Assembly (NCBI GenBank): GCA_036971615.1 | Contig: JAYKKR010000052.1 | Coordinates: forward strand, 99,175-163,174 | DNA: 64,000 nucleotides | Direction of reading: 5' to 3' | Source: Amyloporia xantha | Taxonomy: Eukaryota > Basidiomycota > Agaricomycetes > Polyporales > Adustoporiaceae | In this document: positions 43,104 through 55,261 of the stretch, piece after piece | Position numbering within the stretch: position 1 is the stretch's first letter | How the letters are laid out: each line of letters begins with the position of its first letter | Position numbers and translations under genes: made by a program | Notes under the pieces: generated by a model | Database searches by the model: none | The model's input: the letters and a program-made list of their open reading frames with translations, nothing else | What the model was told of the DNA's origin: nothing

Positions 43104-44171
43104 AGCGAAGGTTGGAAAAGACTCGAGTGAATGGAAAGTTGCGGCTACGGTACGATGACTGAAAGGGAACAAGCTGTGTGGTGGGCTGTTTGCAATTCCG
43201 ACTGAGATCATGATTATGTAATCGCACACAGGACCTTGTTCGACTAAGTGATGAAAGACTAAAGTAAGCAACTTGTGATATCGCCGCTGCTCCGCCCGCC
43301 CGGTTCGGATATGCAGGCCAACGAGCTTTGCTAGAACTCCTGAAAATTTGTACATGGAGCTCGAGGAGGCTTACTGATATTTTCTACACAAACCTGATTG
43401 TTTACATCGGCCAGAGCCGCCATACACCCTCGATGACACAACCGGGGCCTACAGATATCGGAAAAATGGGATTTGGCTTATCAGGGCTCACGGAACCATA
43501 TGGGCTTGTAAGACCTGATCGGGTCGCAGCGAACTCCATGTAAGCCACATATCAGATCGATTTACGGTGGCCTCTGAATGTAATTCCGCGGAAACCCTGG
43601 CGCTCAGCCGGAGGATTTTGGTGTTTTGAATTCAGGACAGGATAGGACTCCCAGGTCAAAGACGAGCAGCTATGGACAGAGTGCGTACGTTCAGTACGCC
43701 TGTGTATGCCTCGTCTGACTCCGACGTACATATGGCATCCACGCTACCAGCTCGGACTTATTAGTATACCCACGGTTACATAGTTCAGCTGCACGGTACC
43801 CCTACCGTCGGTGGTCCGTTCAATGCATATGGCTATCATACAGCGTTCAGGCTCTCCGAGCCTGAGGTGTACCTCGACCTCCCACGCATGTATATTGACC
43901 CTGCTCTCCTAGTCGAATGATAAGTACTATCCTTACCGAGAATCGGGTGTTCCGACTCGGAAGGATGGCGGCTCATGCTCTCAAGTATCGCCAACTCTCA
44001 GGCCTCAGGTCCCGGGATGCAAAGATAACGGAATCTGTGCTCATGCGGCCCGCCTTCAGCTTGAGCGTGCTATATATTGAGGCTCGAATTGGCTTGGCCC
44101 GAGAGGTTACCTCTGGCTGCAAATTGCAGATTGGCCTGCCTTCCGATTTCCACTAACTACAACCTCGGAAG
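43104..44171. other. Intergenic region between divergent Rad6 and amidase genes
   Basis: About 1.07 kb with no credible gene; it should hold both promoters. Confidence 0.5.
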
Positions 44172-46460
44172 ATGCTTGCCTCGTTGAGGCTCAGCTGCTT
44201 CGTTAGCTTCGTTTTCTTGCTCTGTTATGTCCAGGCGACGTCAGCTTCTTGGTTATCGTCACGTCTGCTATCGCGGAAGGATTCACTCAAACATCGCGCT
44301 GCGTTGCCGGACTTGTATGAGGCGTCCGTTGCCGAACTGCAGGTGAGTCTCATTTACGTTACATGTTTTACCGAGATATTCAGTGATGTGCGCCTCCAGG
44401 CTGGCTTGGACTCTGGCTACTTCACCAGTGTTGATCTCTTGCAGGCAAGCATGCTATCAGAAATCAGTTGAATCAATTATTGAGAGATGTCATGGCACAT
44501 GGATTGGTCATGGATAGGCTTATTTTGCGCGCATAGAGGAGGTCAATCTCCAGGGTCCGCAACTTCGTGCTATCATTGAGACGAATCCTTCTGCATTGCA
44601 AGAGGCTGCAGCCTTAGACGCTGAACGTCTAGCAACTGGAAAGCGAAGCATGTTGCACGGAATTCCTGTTCTGGTCAAGGATAATATTGGCACTGTTGCC
44701 TCGGAAGGTTTGGAAACATCTAACATGGCCAAGTCCCCTCGACGTTGCTTATATACATTATCTTATTAGGCATGAATACGACAGCTGGCTCATATAGTCT
44801 ATTGCGCTCAGTCATTCCAGATGACGCCGGCGTGATTAAGAGACTGCGAGCGGCCGGGGCAATCATTCTCGGTCAGTCTGTTGATCATCCTTACGTCGCT
44901 CATGCTGACGGGTTTGATTAAGGCAAGGCAAATTTATCTGAATTTGCTCATTTCCGTGGCAATCTTGCATCTGGATGGTCAGGACGTGGAGGTCAATGTA
45001 CAAATGCTTATTTCCCCCATGCAGATCCCGTAAGTCTCCCGATATCCATTCTGACCATCTGATTCATGACGTCGCACTCAGTGTGGCTCTTCATCTGGAT
45101 CGGCTGTTTCTGCATCTATTGGATTAGCAGCCGTCACATTGGGGACAGAGACGGACGGAAGTATCACTTGTCCCGCTAACCAAAACAACCTCGCCGGTAT
45201 CAAACCGACGGTTGGGCTGACCTCTCGAGCCGGAGGTGAGAAGTTTGTCCCATGACAGCATGTACATGGTTTGATGTTCTCGTTCAGTCATTCCAATCTC
45301 TGAGCATCAGGACACGGTTGGTCCGTTGACCCGTTCGATTGCAGACGCCGCGATTGTGCTGTCCGTGATTGCAGGACCAGATCCTAATGACAATTTCACG
45401 CTTGCTCAACCCTCTCCAGTCCCGGACTACACACTCGCCCTCAACAAGAATGCACTGCAAGGGAAGCGTATCGGTGTGCCTCGCACGGTGTTCTTGAACG
45501 ATACAATTACTGGCAATGATCCATATGTGAACGTTATATTCGAGGAGGCTCTTTCTACCTTGAGAAGCCTTGGTGCCACTATTGTGGATCCGGCAGATCT
45601 GCCTTCAGCAAATGCGATCGCCATGTCGAACAATGAAACAATAGTACTTGACGTCGATTTCAAGGTCAGTCACCCTGCGTTCTATTTCAGGTTATTCACC
45701 TAAGGTGCTTGTATTCCTCAGGTTCAACTAAATGCGTATTATGCTTCTCTCCTGGAAAATCCTTCAGGTGTCCGCTCGCTGGCCGAACTGATTCAATTCA
45801 ACAACGACAATCCAGACCTGGAAGAACCTCCGCGCTATCAGGACCAGAGCATGTATGTGACTTCGTGTATATTCGTCGGGAGTCCTTTTGTAACGAGACA
45901 GTTCAGCCTGATTGCGTCGGAGGCAACCACTGGGTTTAACGCGACCTATTATGAATCGCTTGCCTTCGATAAAGAAATGGGAGCGACTAATGGAATCGAT
46001 GCTGCTCTCAAGATTTACGATCTAGATGCCTTGGTTCTTCCAGCTCCTGGTCTCACTACGGTGCCAGCTGGTGCGCAGACCTCGTATCATGTTCCTTGTG
46101 TTTCTGACCAGTTTACGTGTCTCAGCAATTGCCGGGTACCCCATAGTGACGGGTGAGTTTTACTCTGCCAATACCGCTGATTGCGTACATATTCTGACAC
46201 CCCTGCCAGTGCCTCTCGGCTTCTATCCGGAGAATGTAACCATCGGCCTTGCAGGTCCGGAGACAGTCTACCCCGCACCAGGTGTACCCATCGGTCTGTC
46301 GTTTCTGGGAACCGCTTTCAGCGAGTACGACCTCATTTCCTTCGCCTATGCCTATGAGCAAAAGACACACACAAGGCTCGCGAGGAAGGCATACGCTGAA
46401 GCGATTCCGACCACACAGTTGTGGGATGTCATTTATGGTAGAGGTCAGCTGAACAAGTGA
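44172..46460 (+). CDS. Secreted amidase (amidase signature family)
   Basis: Eleven exons (44,172-44,342, 44,400-44,444, 44,518-44,707, 44,770-44,871, 44,923-45,029, 45,082-45,235, 45,288-45,664, 45,722-45,852, 45,907-46,070, 46,126-46,152, 46,210-46,460) give 572 aa in frame; intron 2 has a GC donor. The family hydrolyses amide bonds with a Ser-cisSer-Lys triad. The Lys is in GIPVLVKDNIGT, the cis-Ser in TETDGSIT, and the nucleophile in GSSSGSAVSASIGLAAVTLG. MNTTAGSYSLL and SGWSGRGGQ are further family marks. The first 22-25 residues (LRLSCFVSFVFLLCYVQATSA) are a signal peptide, so it is probably exported or enters the secretory path. The substrate cannot be told; aliphatic amides or aryl-amides are typical. 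Confidence 0.92.
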
Positions 46461-46683
46461 TTTCGGATGGGGTTTGACGGATTGGTGAAGCGTCGAAGCC
46501 GCTATGCATACATACGTAGATTCGGAGTACAGTCTGCGATACCATGTAAAGCGTGCCGCGCTGCCGCAGTGTGAATATCGGATATTGCCGACTCATTTTG
46601 ATCGACATGGTGAGTGAGGATCAACCGTCGGTCAACACCATCGACCGACCGACGGTCAGCCCAAGGCGAGGTACTCATGCATT
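46461..46683. other. Short intergenic gap with an inverted GGTCG motif
   Basis: It contains AACCGTCGGTCAACACC and CGACCGACCGACGGTCAG (46,620-46,660), a small palindromic cluster just before the J-protein gene. It could be a promoter element or transcription end; function unknown. Confidence 0.35.
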
Positions 46684-47532
46684 ATGAGCTATACAACCTT
46701 GCAATTCTACTGTGGACACCTCAGACAATCATCATGTGAAAGGCGTACTTGGAAGGGCTTTTCCACATCATCTTGCCGCAGGGGTCACTACCAGACCCTC
46801 TCTGTGCCCAATGATGCTACCAGAAGCCAGATCAAGGCACGTCTCCCCTATTACTATTGACTGTGTTAGGTTGAACTAAACTATGTGCAGTCGAGTTTCT
46901 ATAAGGTAAAGTCGCTGTACAGGACTGCCCAAAGTTCCCAAGCCTGACGATTCCAGGCGATACTCAGCTGAGCAAGTTATACCACCCGGACGTCACGAAG
47001 GATCCAAAGGCGAAGGAGAAGTTTCAAGCAGTAAGCGAGGCGTATGCTGTTCTAGGTGATGATAGGAGGCGGTACGTCATGAACTCCAGAGATACAAAGA
47101 CCGCTCAACATTGTTTAATGGGTGTCTAGAAGAGCTTACGACCGAACCCTTGTGGAGGATTCGCAAGTGCGACGTGCACAATCGGCGCCCCATAGCTCGC
47201 CGTACGGCACTCACTGGACATATGAAACCCGGCGGCGGGGCGCGACGCACGCATGGGAATATCCACGTCGGCAGGCGGGGGCACATCATCGACCACCACC
47301 TCACAATACGGGCTTTCAGTATCATCGTCCGCATACTCAACATAACGACCCGTTCACTTCTCCGAATGTTCAACGCGCGACGGGTAGAAGGACGACGCCG
47401 CAAAGAAATGGAGGGCCGACCGACGCGGATCGAGTCAGTAGTGAATCGGGTTTCTGGAGAACGGTACAAGTTATTGGAGTTGTGCTGGCGATCGCCACTG
47501 TTGGTGGTGGGATGAGTGCGAGTGCGATGTGA
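46684..47532 (+). CDS. Mitochondrial-type J-domain protein with C-terminal membrane segment
   Basis: Four exons (46,684-46,836, 46,891-46,905, 46,968-47,071, 47,130-47,532) give 224 aa; intron 1 uses a GC donor and exon 2 is a 15-nt micro-exon. It is a co-chaperone that stimulates Hsp70. A J-domain runs from [17 protein letters not shown] through [20 protein letters not shown] (HPD motif intact) to LGDDRRRRAYDR. The N-terminus is basic and Ser-rich ([15 protein letters not shown]), like a mitochondrial targeting sequence, without acidic residues after the first third. A Pro/His/Arg-rich linker leads to a C-terminal hydrophobic segment ([20 protein letters not shown]) that could anchor it. No Gly/Phe or zinc-finger region is present, so it is a type III J-protein. 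Confidence 0.85.
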
Positions 47533-47805
47533 GTGAGTCGCATTTCGATGCGCGGTATTGTAGCAACTTTTACTATAATGTACATACATAGCTTTGTGGG
47601 TAGATAATGTAACGATTGATACACGGTATGAGTGAGCCACGTCATATTTCCCAAATAGGAAAACTGTGGCTGGAGAGCCGTGTCGTGTCTACCTCGAGGC
47701 CTTGCCGGGGCTGAAGCTGATTGACGACTCTGCTGTTGGCAGTGCGTCCTTTGTGGAGGGTTGCCACGTCTGTTTGCGCCCTTTACGACATTGTCACTCT
47801 GTGAT

Positions 47806-49339
47806 ATGACTCTTACAATCCTTGTCTCTTTCTCTCTGCTTGCGCTGGTCGTCACCGCTCGTCCCATCCTCCCGCGTGATACTTCAGACTTGTCAGTCCT
47901 TGCCGCTCCTTCCACTCTAATCATAAATGGCTGATTAGCATCCTCAGAGCGGACTCATCGAAGAATGTCCAAGAGGCCGTTCAAGCTATATTTCTAACTC
48001 GGACCGGGTGAGCGGGCAGTCTAAAGTGAACGAAGATGTCGATATGCTGACGTTCCTCAGGCTTCGTCCAGATTGCCTGACTTGCGACGAAGATCAGGAT
48101 GTTCGCGTGCATGTCACGTCACCAGAAGAACAAACCACTTATCTCTCCCAACTCGATGGATTAGATGCCGTCAAAGCCATCGTACCCCTCCGTCCTGAAG
48201 GCGTACTCACTGATGACGAGAAGCAGCTATATGACCTCTTGCACGGAGAGAGCGGTGGCAGTTTGAACGATTTGGATGGCGGCGAGCGTCCGCTTCAAAT
48301 TGTCGACGAAGACTTCTCTAAGCAACATCCTCAGACCGAGGAAGTGGTACCTGACGTTCCTCCACCATCCGAGGTTATCCCCGCCACTCCTCCATTGCTT
48401 GTCCTCACCTTTTCGTGTATCGCAGCTCTCGTGGCGCTGTTATGCATAACCACGGCTGTGTACGCCCTCTATTACGTCCGAACTCAGCTAATGAAGTCGA
48501 GCATGATTTGGGACATACTACCTCGATTGGGAAAGAGGACTCATATCGATGAATCCCCATCCAACGGCGGCAATAGCGAGATCTCGGAGGTCGAGAAGAA
48601 CCTGTTGGATTTCGAAGGGAAGCTAGAGTGCGGGGACCTCGCGCCAAGTGTGCTCGAAAAATGCGATGTGACGCGGAGCGCGGACGATACTGCGCTCAGA
48701 GACGCATTTACTGCATTGACTGTCCAAGATTTGGAGAGCGACGACTTGGATGAAAAGTTCATAGATGCAGAGGACTCGCCGTTTTTAGCTGGTCCAGAGT
48801 ATCAACAAGTCCACAAGCCTCCTCTTGTCGGGTTCGAAGAATACCCGGATCCAGACCTCCTACCGTTACCTCCGATATCTACTCCGTTTTTGACACCTGA
48901 AGGGACGCCTACGCCTAGTCTGTCCCCCTTACCCACACCTCGCCCCGCGCCAATGCGGGAATTAACTTCCTCGCCTGTTTCGAAGCCTGCTTGGTCTCTG
49001 CGTGCCGCTGACGCACCCTCGTTCGCCCTCGCCGGGCCTTCGAGTGCTTATGGCTCACCGACTGCTTCCCCAAGGATACCGGGTGCCCTCTTCCCTGACT
49101 CTCTGACTGCCACAGACACGCCGGAGACCTCACAGGATACGCTGGATGTACCGGGTCGGAGGCGAGCGTACAGGGCCCCGATTCCCGAGCTGGACATTGC
49201 GTTCGCTTTGCAGTTGCGCCCTGGTCTTGGTCTGGGAGCGGACCCGGCTTGGCTCGTCAGGTTCCTGATGGCCATGTTTGGATGGATGACGGTGCTCATC
49301 GGTGGTGGTACTAGGGGAGCAGGTCAATTACGGGCTTGA
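47806..49339 (+). CDS. Uncharacterised type I single-pass membrane protein
   Basis: Three exons (47,806-47,891, 47,948-48,007, 48,061-49,339) give 474 aa. The start was chosen because it adds a clear signal peptide (TLTILVSFSLLALVVTARP). A luminal or external part of about 110 aa follows, with a pair CLTC, then a membrane segment LVLTFSCIAALVALLCITTA. The cytosolic tail is long, acidic, then Pro/Ser/Thr-rich (TPTPSLSPLPTPRPAP), with many possible phosphorylation sites. A final hydrophobic patch (WLVRFLMAMFGWMTVLIGGG) could be a second membrane or amphipathic helix. I recognise no enzyme domain; a fungus-specific surface or ER protein is likely. Confidence 0.75.
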
Positions 49340-49799
49340 CGGTGGGTGCGGGGTGGAGGAACGAGGGAACGACGGTGTTGCCATGAGGCTGTAATTCACG
49401 GCCTCTGGGTCACGTCACTTACTCTGGTATTGTCACTATGCTACTCACAACACGGATCTCATCTAGTATTACTTCATTGGAAGACCTGACTGCATCGGTC
49501 AGGGTTTCTTTGTGACTGTTATAATTGGTTTGACTTGAGTACATTCTCTCACGCTCACATCATGGTCCTGTCCATTCTGTTGCAATGATATGACAGCACC
49601 ACCTTCTTTCGTCGTTAAGTTGCAAAGTGTCTCCTATTGTACGCATGCTTGGTCTCTGGTTTGCTTGCACATTGCACGCCTGCACCATCATGATCTATTG
49701 AACGGTAGGACTTTCCTTTTGCGGACATCGCCGTAGATCACGTGGGAAGCAGGAGCTGTGTGGGCTTGTGTGGGCGCTTCGCTTTCCTCGGTGTCCTGC
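49340..49799. other. Intergenic region before the Spo7-like gene
   Basis: No gene seen; likely 3' end of the membrane-protein gene and promoter of the next. Confidence 0.5.
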
Positions 49800-50964
49800 A
49801 TGCCTTCCCGCGTATCGTCCAAGAACACACAGAACTCGTTCTGCCCTGCCGCCGATGCTGCAACGTATCGTGATCTCCTTCTGTTTGAGGAGCGGTTGAA
49901 GACCAATGCTGCAACACTCAATCGACGTAAGCATCGCTACCAACGTGGGTCATCCAGACGTTCATGTATGTACCCTATCTGATATCATTGGGCCTTGTTC
50001 GCAGTGTTTCTCGCTCACCTTACGTTGACGATTTTGTTCTTACTCTCAGAGGTCCTCCTTCAAACTAACTTTCTCGCAATTCCGTACAAATATGCACTCA
50101 AGACAATACAACCGGGCATGTTCGAGGACGACGTGCCGGTCAAGGTTCACCCCTACATCGCATCTGGTCTACTCTTTGTGTCGGTGACAACTCTCGTGTT
50201 GTTTTTTGCGAGCGGGATGTATTCCGAGAAGATCGGTTACGCCAACCGGTATGTGGTCACACATCTGTATTGAGAGAGCGGGCCATCATCACCCGTCGCC
50301 GGGACTCTGTTCCTTTAGTTACGTTCCTCACGCAAATCGTGCGCTCCGTAACTTCAACATGTATTTGAACGTCCGACAGCCACCCTTACGCTCCAAGCTT
50401 CCATTCAATCCATTCAATCTTCTGTTCCCGCGCACCACCACTCGACAGACATCCCCTAGTCCAGCATCACCCCGTCATACACGTACGCCTTCCCCTGACC
50501 GGGAACCGACGAAGCGTAGCTCCTCTGTTCCCATTCCTCCGATACCGCCCGCGTCGAACCCACGGGGCGAGCTCATTTTCTCCTCGCGAGTTGACCGTGC
50601 GTTCCGAGATTCATATGAGCGGTATCGTTCCACGTTTGAGCGAAGGAGAGAGGAGCGAGAACGGGAGGCCTACGCGAAGACTTGGATCGGAGGGATCTAT
50701 ACGAGGATGCCTTGGGTGAAGAAGCCATCTCTGCCGCAGAGCCCGAGTCCTGGGAATTCAGTTGGGAGTGGTGGACTGAGTATGTCGAGGTCGGGGGCTA
50801 GGTCGAACGCATCGAGGGGAGGGAGGACAGCGAGCACGGCGTCGACACCGTCGGAATCTCGACGGTCGAGCCCAGTACCGTCCCGAAAGTTGCGGAGAAC
50901 GTCTCCGACGGGGAGCGCTACGCCACATCCTCTGGCGTCAGGGAGCACCGGGAATGAGACGTAG
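49800..50964 (+). CDS. SPO7: Spo7-like regulatory subunit of the Nem1 phosphatase
   Basis: Three exons (49,800-49,944, 50,005-50,248, 50,319-50,964) give 344 aa. Spo7 binds Nem1 in the nuclear/ER membrane; together they dephosphorylate and activate Pah1, which makes diacylglycerol from phosphatidate. The family core is visible: YRDLLLFEERLKTNAATLNR, then two membrane helices (FLAHLTLTILFLLSEVLLQT and GLLFVSVTTLVLFFASGMYS), then YANRYVPHANRALRNFNMYL. A long disordered Ser/Pro/Arg-rich C-terminal tail of about 200 aa follows (RTPSPDREPTKRSSS), longer than in yeast but common in basidiomycetes. An upstream in-frame GTG exists, but the ATG at 49,800 is the better start. Confidence 0.88.
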
Positions 50965-51953
50965 CAACGACAGGCAGGGTGGAGCCCGCGGGTGTGATGT
51001 GTAAGTGTATATTATGTGCCGCCGGGCGCACGCTGTAGGGATAATGATGGCTGAGGTCAATAAAGTGGCGTTGACATGCAAAGGCTATCATCTGTCTCGG
51101 GATCAGAGGTAAATTAAAGTAATAAGAGCCGAGGTACAACGGTCGAGTCAGAGATTCGCATATTGTGCCGCGGGGGGGCGGATAAGATTATCGTGACGGT
51201 TTTCGGCAGGTTGAGCTTAGCCAGATGAGGACTAGGATGGAGATCTCAGAGGAAGAGACCGCAATGGACGCCGGGGCCGTCAACGGCGTCCACTGAATTG
51301 CCGGTTAGAGACCGTCAGTAACGCCGACCGACCATCATAAATACACCCAGGACGCTCAGCCTCTCTTCTCACCCGTTGGCCAGACCGAGTTCGAGTGTGA
51401 GTGTAGGTAACGCGTTATTGACTACGAGCGAGGATCTCACCTGCCAGACAGGCGTCACCCGAGTGGGATGATGCATTCTCATGAGCCATCAGAATTAATT
51501 CGCATTAATGTCCAATGACTGGGAATCGTCCAGGGCTGCACGAGGGCCAAGGTGACCGCGTGGTGTCCAAACGACGGACGCAGCCGACACGCATGGGAGA
51601 GCTGGCGCACAGGGACTCCAGGCAAACAGGCGACCGTGCTGGGGTCGAGCTCGGGATGGATGTGCAGTGGCTGTAATTGGGCTCAACTGCGATGGTCGAA
51701 TCATTGAGGCCGTCCATCTAATTAATGGCACTCGGATCGAAAGAGAGGCTGAGACAGCTTCCCTGTGCGGTTCAAGCGACTGTTCCCGGGACGTTTAGTC
51801 CTCGAAGGCTCTTCTCCTAGACGCTCGCGTAGCATCATCACTGATATTGGGCCATGCTATCATTCCCCCTACATCTATCTTTCTCCCTCCCTCTGACCAG
51901 TGACGCCTTCCCACTCTCCTTTCTCCTCGCCACCCCGGCAGCCTCGTCGGGAC
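50965..51953. other. Intergenic region, no gene seen
   Basis: About 1 kb without a credible ORF. The last part (51,840-51,950) is CT-rich, as is usual for a basidiomycete promoter, ahead of the transporter gene. Confidence 0.5.
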
Positions 51954-53948
51954 ATGTCTGTGTCTGCTGCCTCTTCATCTTCTACAAAGGAAACAGTGCA
52001 AGTCGAACAACAAACAGCCACAGACTGGCATGAGCCACCCGATGGTGGCTCGTCCGCCTGGTTGACCATTGCAGGCGCGTAAGTCTCCATCCCAGCACTG
52101 CGAGTCAAGTTCCCCCCTCTGAGCTTCTCATTTAGGTGGATGGTCCAATTCGCAACCTTTGGGTAAGTGCCACACTTATCACCGTCACAAGTTGATTGGG
52201 CCTTGCGCTAAACCTGTTTCGCAGCTACATCAGTGCATTCGGAGTGTATCAAGGTAAAAGGATTCCCAGCCTCCCACGACCACTTTGAACATATCGTCAT
52301 TTGCTAGATTATTATACCACCCATTTCCTCACTCAGCAAACACCGTCCAACATCAGGTGTGTATCATCCTGTTATGTGTCTATCCGATCCGGACTAACCG
52401 GTGGCGGCTGCAGTTGGATTGGTAGCTTACAACTCTGCCTGATGTACGCCCCTGGGGTTTTTGTCGGGAGAGCATTTGACGCAGGCCTCTTGTATGCCTT
52501 TCACTTCGGTCGTTCTTATCCCCCGTTCTAACAGCCTTCCAGTCATCACTTAGAGATAGCCGGCTCCGTGCTCTATGTCTTTTGCATATTCATGCTATCG
52601 CTCGCCAAGCCCAATCAATACTACCAGGCAAGTATGAAGCCCCAATGCACTGGCGTGCATCCGATGATAACGGTCACGCACTCTCACAGGTGTTCCTCGC
52701 GCAAGCTGTGGGCATGGGTATTGGCCTGGGCATGACCTTCCTGCCGTCTCTTAGTATCGTCTCGCACCATTTCAAGAAGCGACGAGCCCTCGCCATTGGC
52801 ATTGTCATCAGCGGCTCCTCCGCCGGTGGCATTGTCTTTCCAATCATGCTCAACCACTTGTTCATGTCACCTCATGTGAGCTTTGCAAACGCTGTCCGCG
52901 CGAGTGGAGCGGTTGTGGGCGGCACACTCCTGGCTGCGAATTGCCTGATGCGGACCCGTCTCCCGGCGAAACGCACCGCGACCCGGATAAAGTGGACGGA
53001 AATGAAGAAGATTGTTTGGGACGGCGCATATCTGTGGTCCATCGGAGGGTGGGCACTGCGCGTACAGAAGGTTTGAACTTTGCTCACCGTCTGGTTGACA
53101 GGGCGTTCTTCACTAGCTTGGGCGTATATGTGCCATGTGAGTTTCTCAAGTTTCACCGGTCTGCGGCGGGAGTTTTGACCGCTTTCGTCAGTATTCTATT
53201 TACAGCTCTTCGCCGCCGATCACGGCGTGGACGCGCGGATCACCACTTATTGCGTGAGTGCGAGCTGCGTTTCCCTTCTTGACCATAGCTGAACTCACTG
53301 CTCGACGGCTTTACTGACCCCAGCTCGCTATTCTAAACGCGGGGAGCATTTTAGGCCGTCTGCTGCCCACTTTCCTTGCCGATAAGCTCGGAGTGTACAA
53401 CATGCTATTGCCATCTATCTTTATGTCTGCCGCGCTCATCTTCAGCATATTTGGCGCCACCAATTCGGCCGGTGTCATTCTCGTCGCCATCTTGTTCGGA
53501 TTTTCATCGGGAGCATGTGGGTGATCCTCATGGTCATCTAACTCACCAGACAGCTGACTGCACGAACATTGAAGATATTTCTCTCATACCTTCCCTGCTG
53601 GTTTCATTGTGCAACCATTTCGGAGAACTCGGGTAGGCTGGTTAATTATGATGGTGAACTTCTAATTGAGTGCTTCTGGTCTGCAGAGTCAAGATGGGCT
53701 GTGCATATTCGGTAGTCGCCGTAGCTATGCTCACGGGGAATCCTATAGCAGGCGCGCACTTCTCGGTCACAACTCCTCATCACTGCACTGGTGGCGGGCG
53801 ATCCTTTTCACCGGGGTGAGCTTTCAGTTATGCTCACATACGTAGTTACTCAAATAGCGTTCGCCAGCTTTGCGCAATAGTCGGTTTCATATGCATGTCC
53901 GTTTCAAGAACACTCTTTGTCAGGCGCAAAGGGCGGCAACGAGTGTAA
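51954..53948 (+). CDS. Monocarboxylate-type MFS transporter, late frameshift
   Basis: Thirteen exons from 51,954 (51,954-52,078, 52,136-52,162, 52,225-52,253, 52,318-52,356, 52,414-52,491, 52,543-52,627, 52,690-53,048, 53,102-53,136, 53,192-53,253, 53,324-53,516, 53,575-53,632, 53,687-53,815, 53,858-53,948); the intron after 52,627 has a GC donor. It matches the fungal MCT (Mch-like) group of plasma or vacuolar transporters: PPDGGSSAWLTIAGAW is the family's start signature. Then come GVYQDYYT, GRAFDAG, membrane helices such as GMGIGLGMTFLPSLSIV, KKRRALAIGIVISGSSAGGI, LQLFAADHG and LAILNAGSILGRLLP. Near 53,757 (GGCGCGCACTTCTCGG) the frame is off by two bases. The rest of helix 11-12 (HWWRAILFTG, CAIVGFICMS) is in another frame, so the normal reading stops soon after. 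Substrate unknown. Confidence 0.8.
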
Positions 53949-55261
53949 ACTCCACCAAGCCTGTTACGGCCGATGACCGTGTCAATTTTCGTACCACCTA
54001 CTGTTCTCACATTCCATCTACGGACTTGTGCACCTCCCACATATGTATCACTACCATTTGACGCTTGGCTAGGTCCAGTTCCTGTGTTCCATGCTATTCC
54101 TACTGCCGTTCGTAACTTGATACTCGCTCGTAAAAGTATTTATACCCGCCTCGTATCTTAACCCCCATCCAGTACATTAGTGTTTCCCATAATCCGCCTT
54201 AGTTGACCGCGCCATAGCGACGAGTTGTACTCAGCGGCATTCGATATACTAGTATCGGCTTCACGGCTTTCTGACTAACATTATGTTTGAAGTTAGACGT
54301 GAGTACAGTAATCAAGACCGATTACCAATTAATGACCGCTGACGGTTCAATATTGCGTGCAACGCTTCTAGAATATTGCATCATGTTCCGACCGTCGGAA
54401 TGCGCTCAGTGACGCTTAACCGGCCAGAATGCGATATAGAGCAACCAGCTTCTCGAGCTATATTGCGGTCTGGGAAAAATCTTCAGGGGTGTACCGGAGT
54501 TGTGGTGAAATTAACATCAGAACACTGATCTTGAAAATATGAAGCGGACAGGACAGTTTGACGGTTTGACCGGAAAACAGCTCGCCGAAGGTGCATCGAT
54601 GAATCGTCGATGGCAAGCTAGCATGGTGTCCTGAGCCTGCACTATATGATAGATGACAAGCTGACTATGGTAAGTCGTTAAACGCACTGGGCGTATTCAG
54701 TGACCAAGTAATTTATAGCGATATGGATTCGAATCTACCGGCGTCTGCATCAAGCTGGTTATACATAGTGTTAGTATACTGAGAATGGCTAGAAGACGTG
54801 CCAGATTTTAAGACGAATTGCGGAAATATACAGCACTCAACACGGACATGTCGCGCGCATCACAGCAGCTGGATCGGGTGAGTACGGGAGTACGGTTGCA
54901 GGACGTTCGGCCGCACGGTGCGAAGGAAGGATTGGCAAGCGCCACATTCCTCATCTTGAGAAACAAGAATTCGACCAATGTGTAAGTATTGGCTGAGAAG
55001 ACAACACAGGAAGGAGTCACAGCCTCTCTTCTGTCCCTGCGCAACGCGTAGCCGCGGCCTTGCGCAGAAGCAGGCATCTGTTCAGTGTGGCGATGTGGAT
55101 GCTGCATTATTACCCAGACAGACCGTCTGGGCTACATACGGCTGTAGTGTTGGTTCATTCTGCGATTGAAAGCCACGATAAAAGTAACAAAAACGGTCTA
55201 CAGCAATTAGTACACCCAAAGTCCATGTAATCTAATAAAATGGGTCATATTAAGACCATCG
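53949..55261. other. Intergenic region, no gene seen
   Basis: About 1.3 kb between two convergent transporter genes, without a credible ORF or repeat. Confidence 0.5.
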
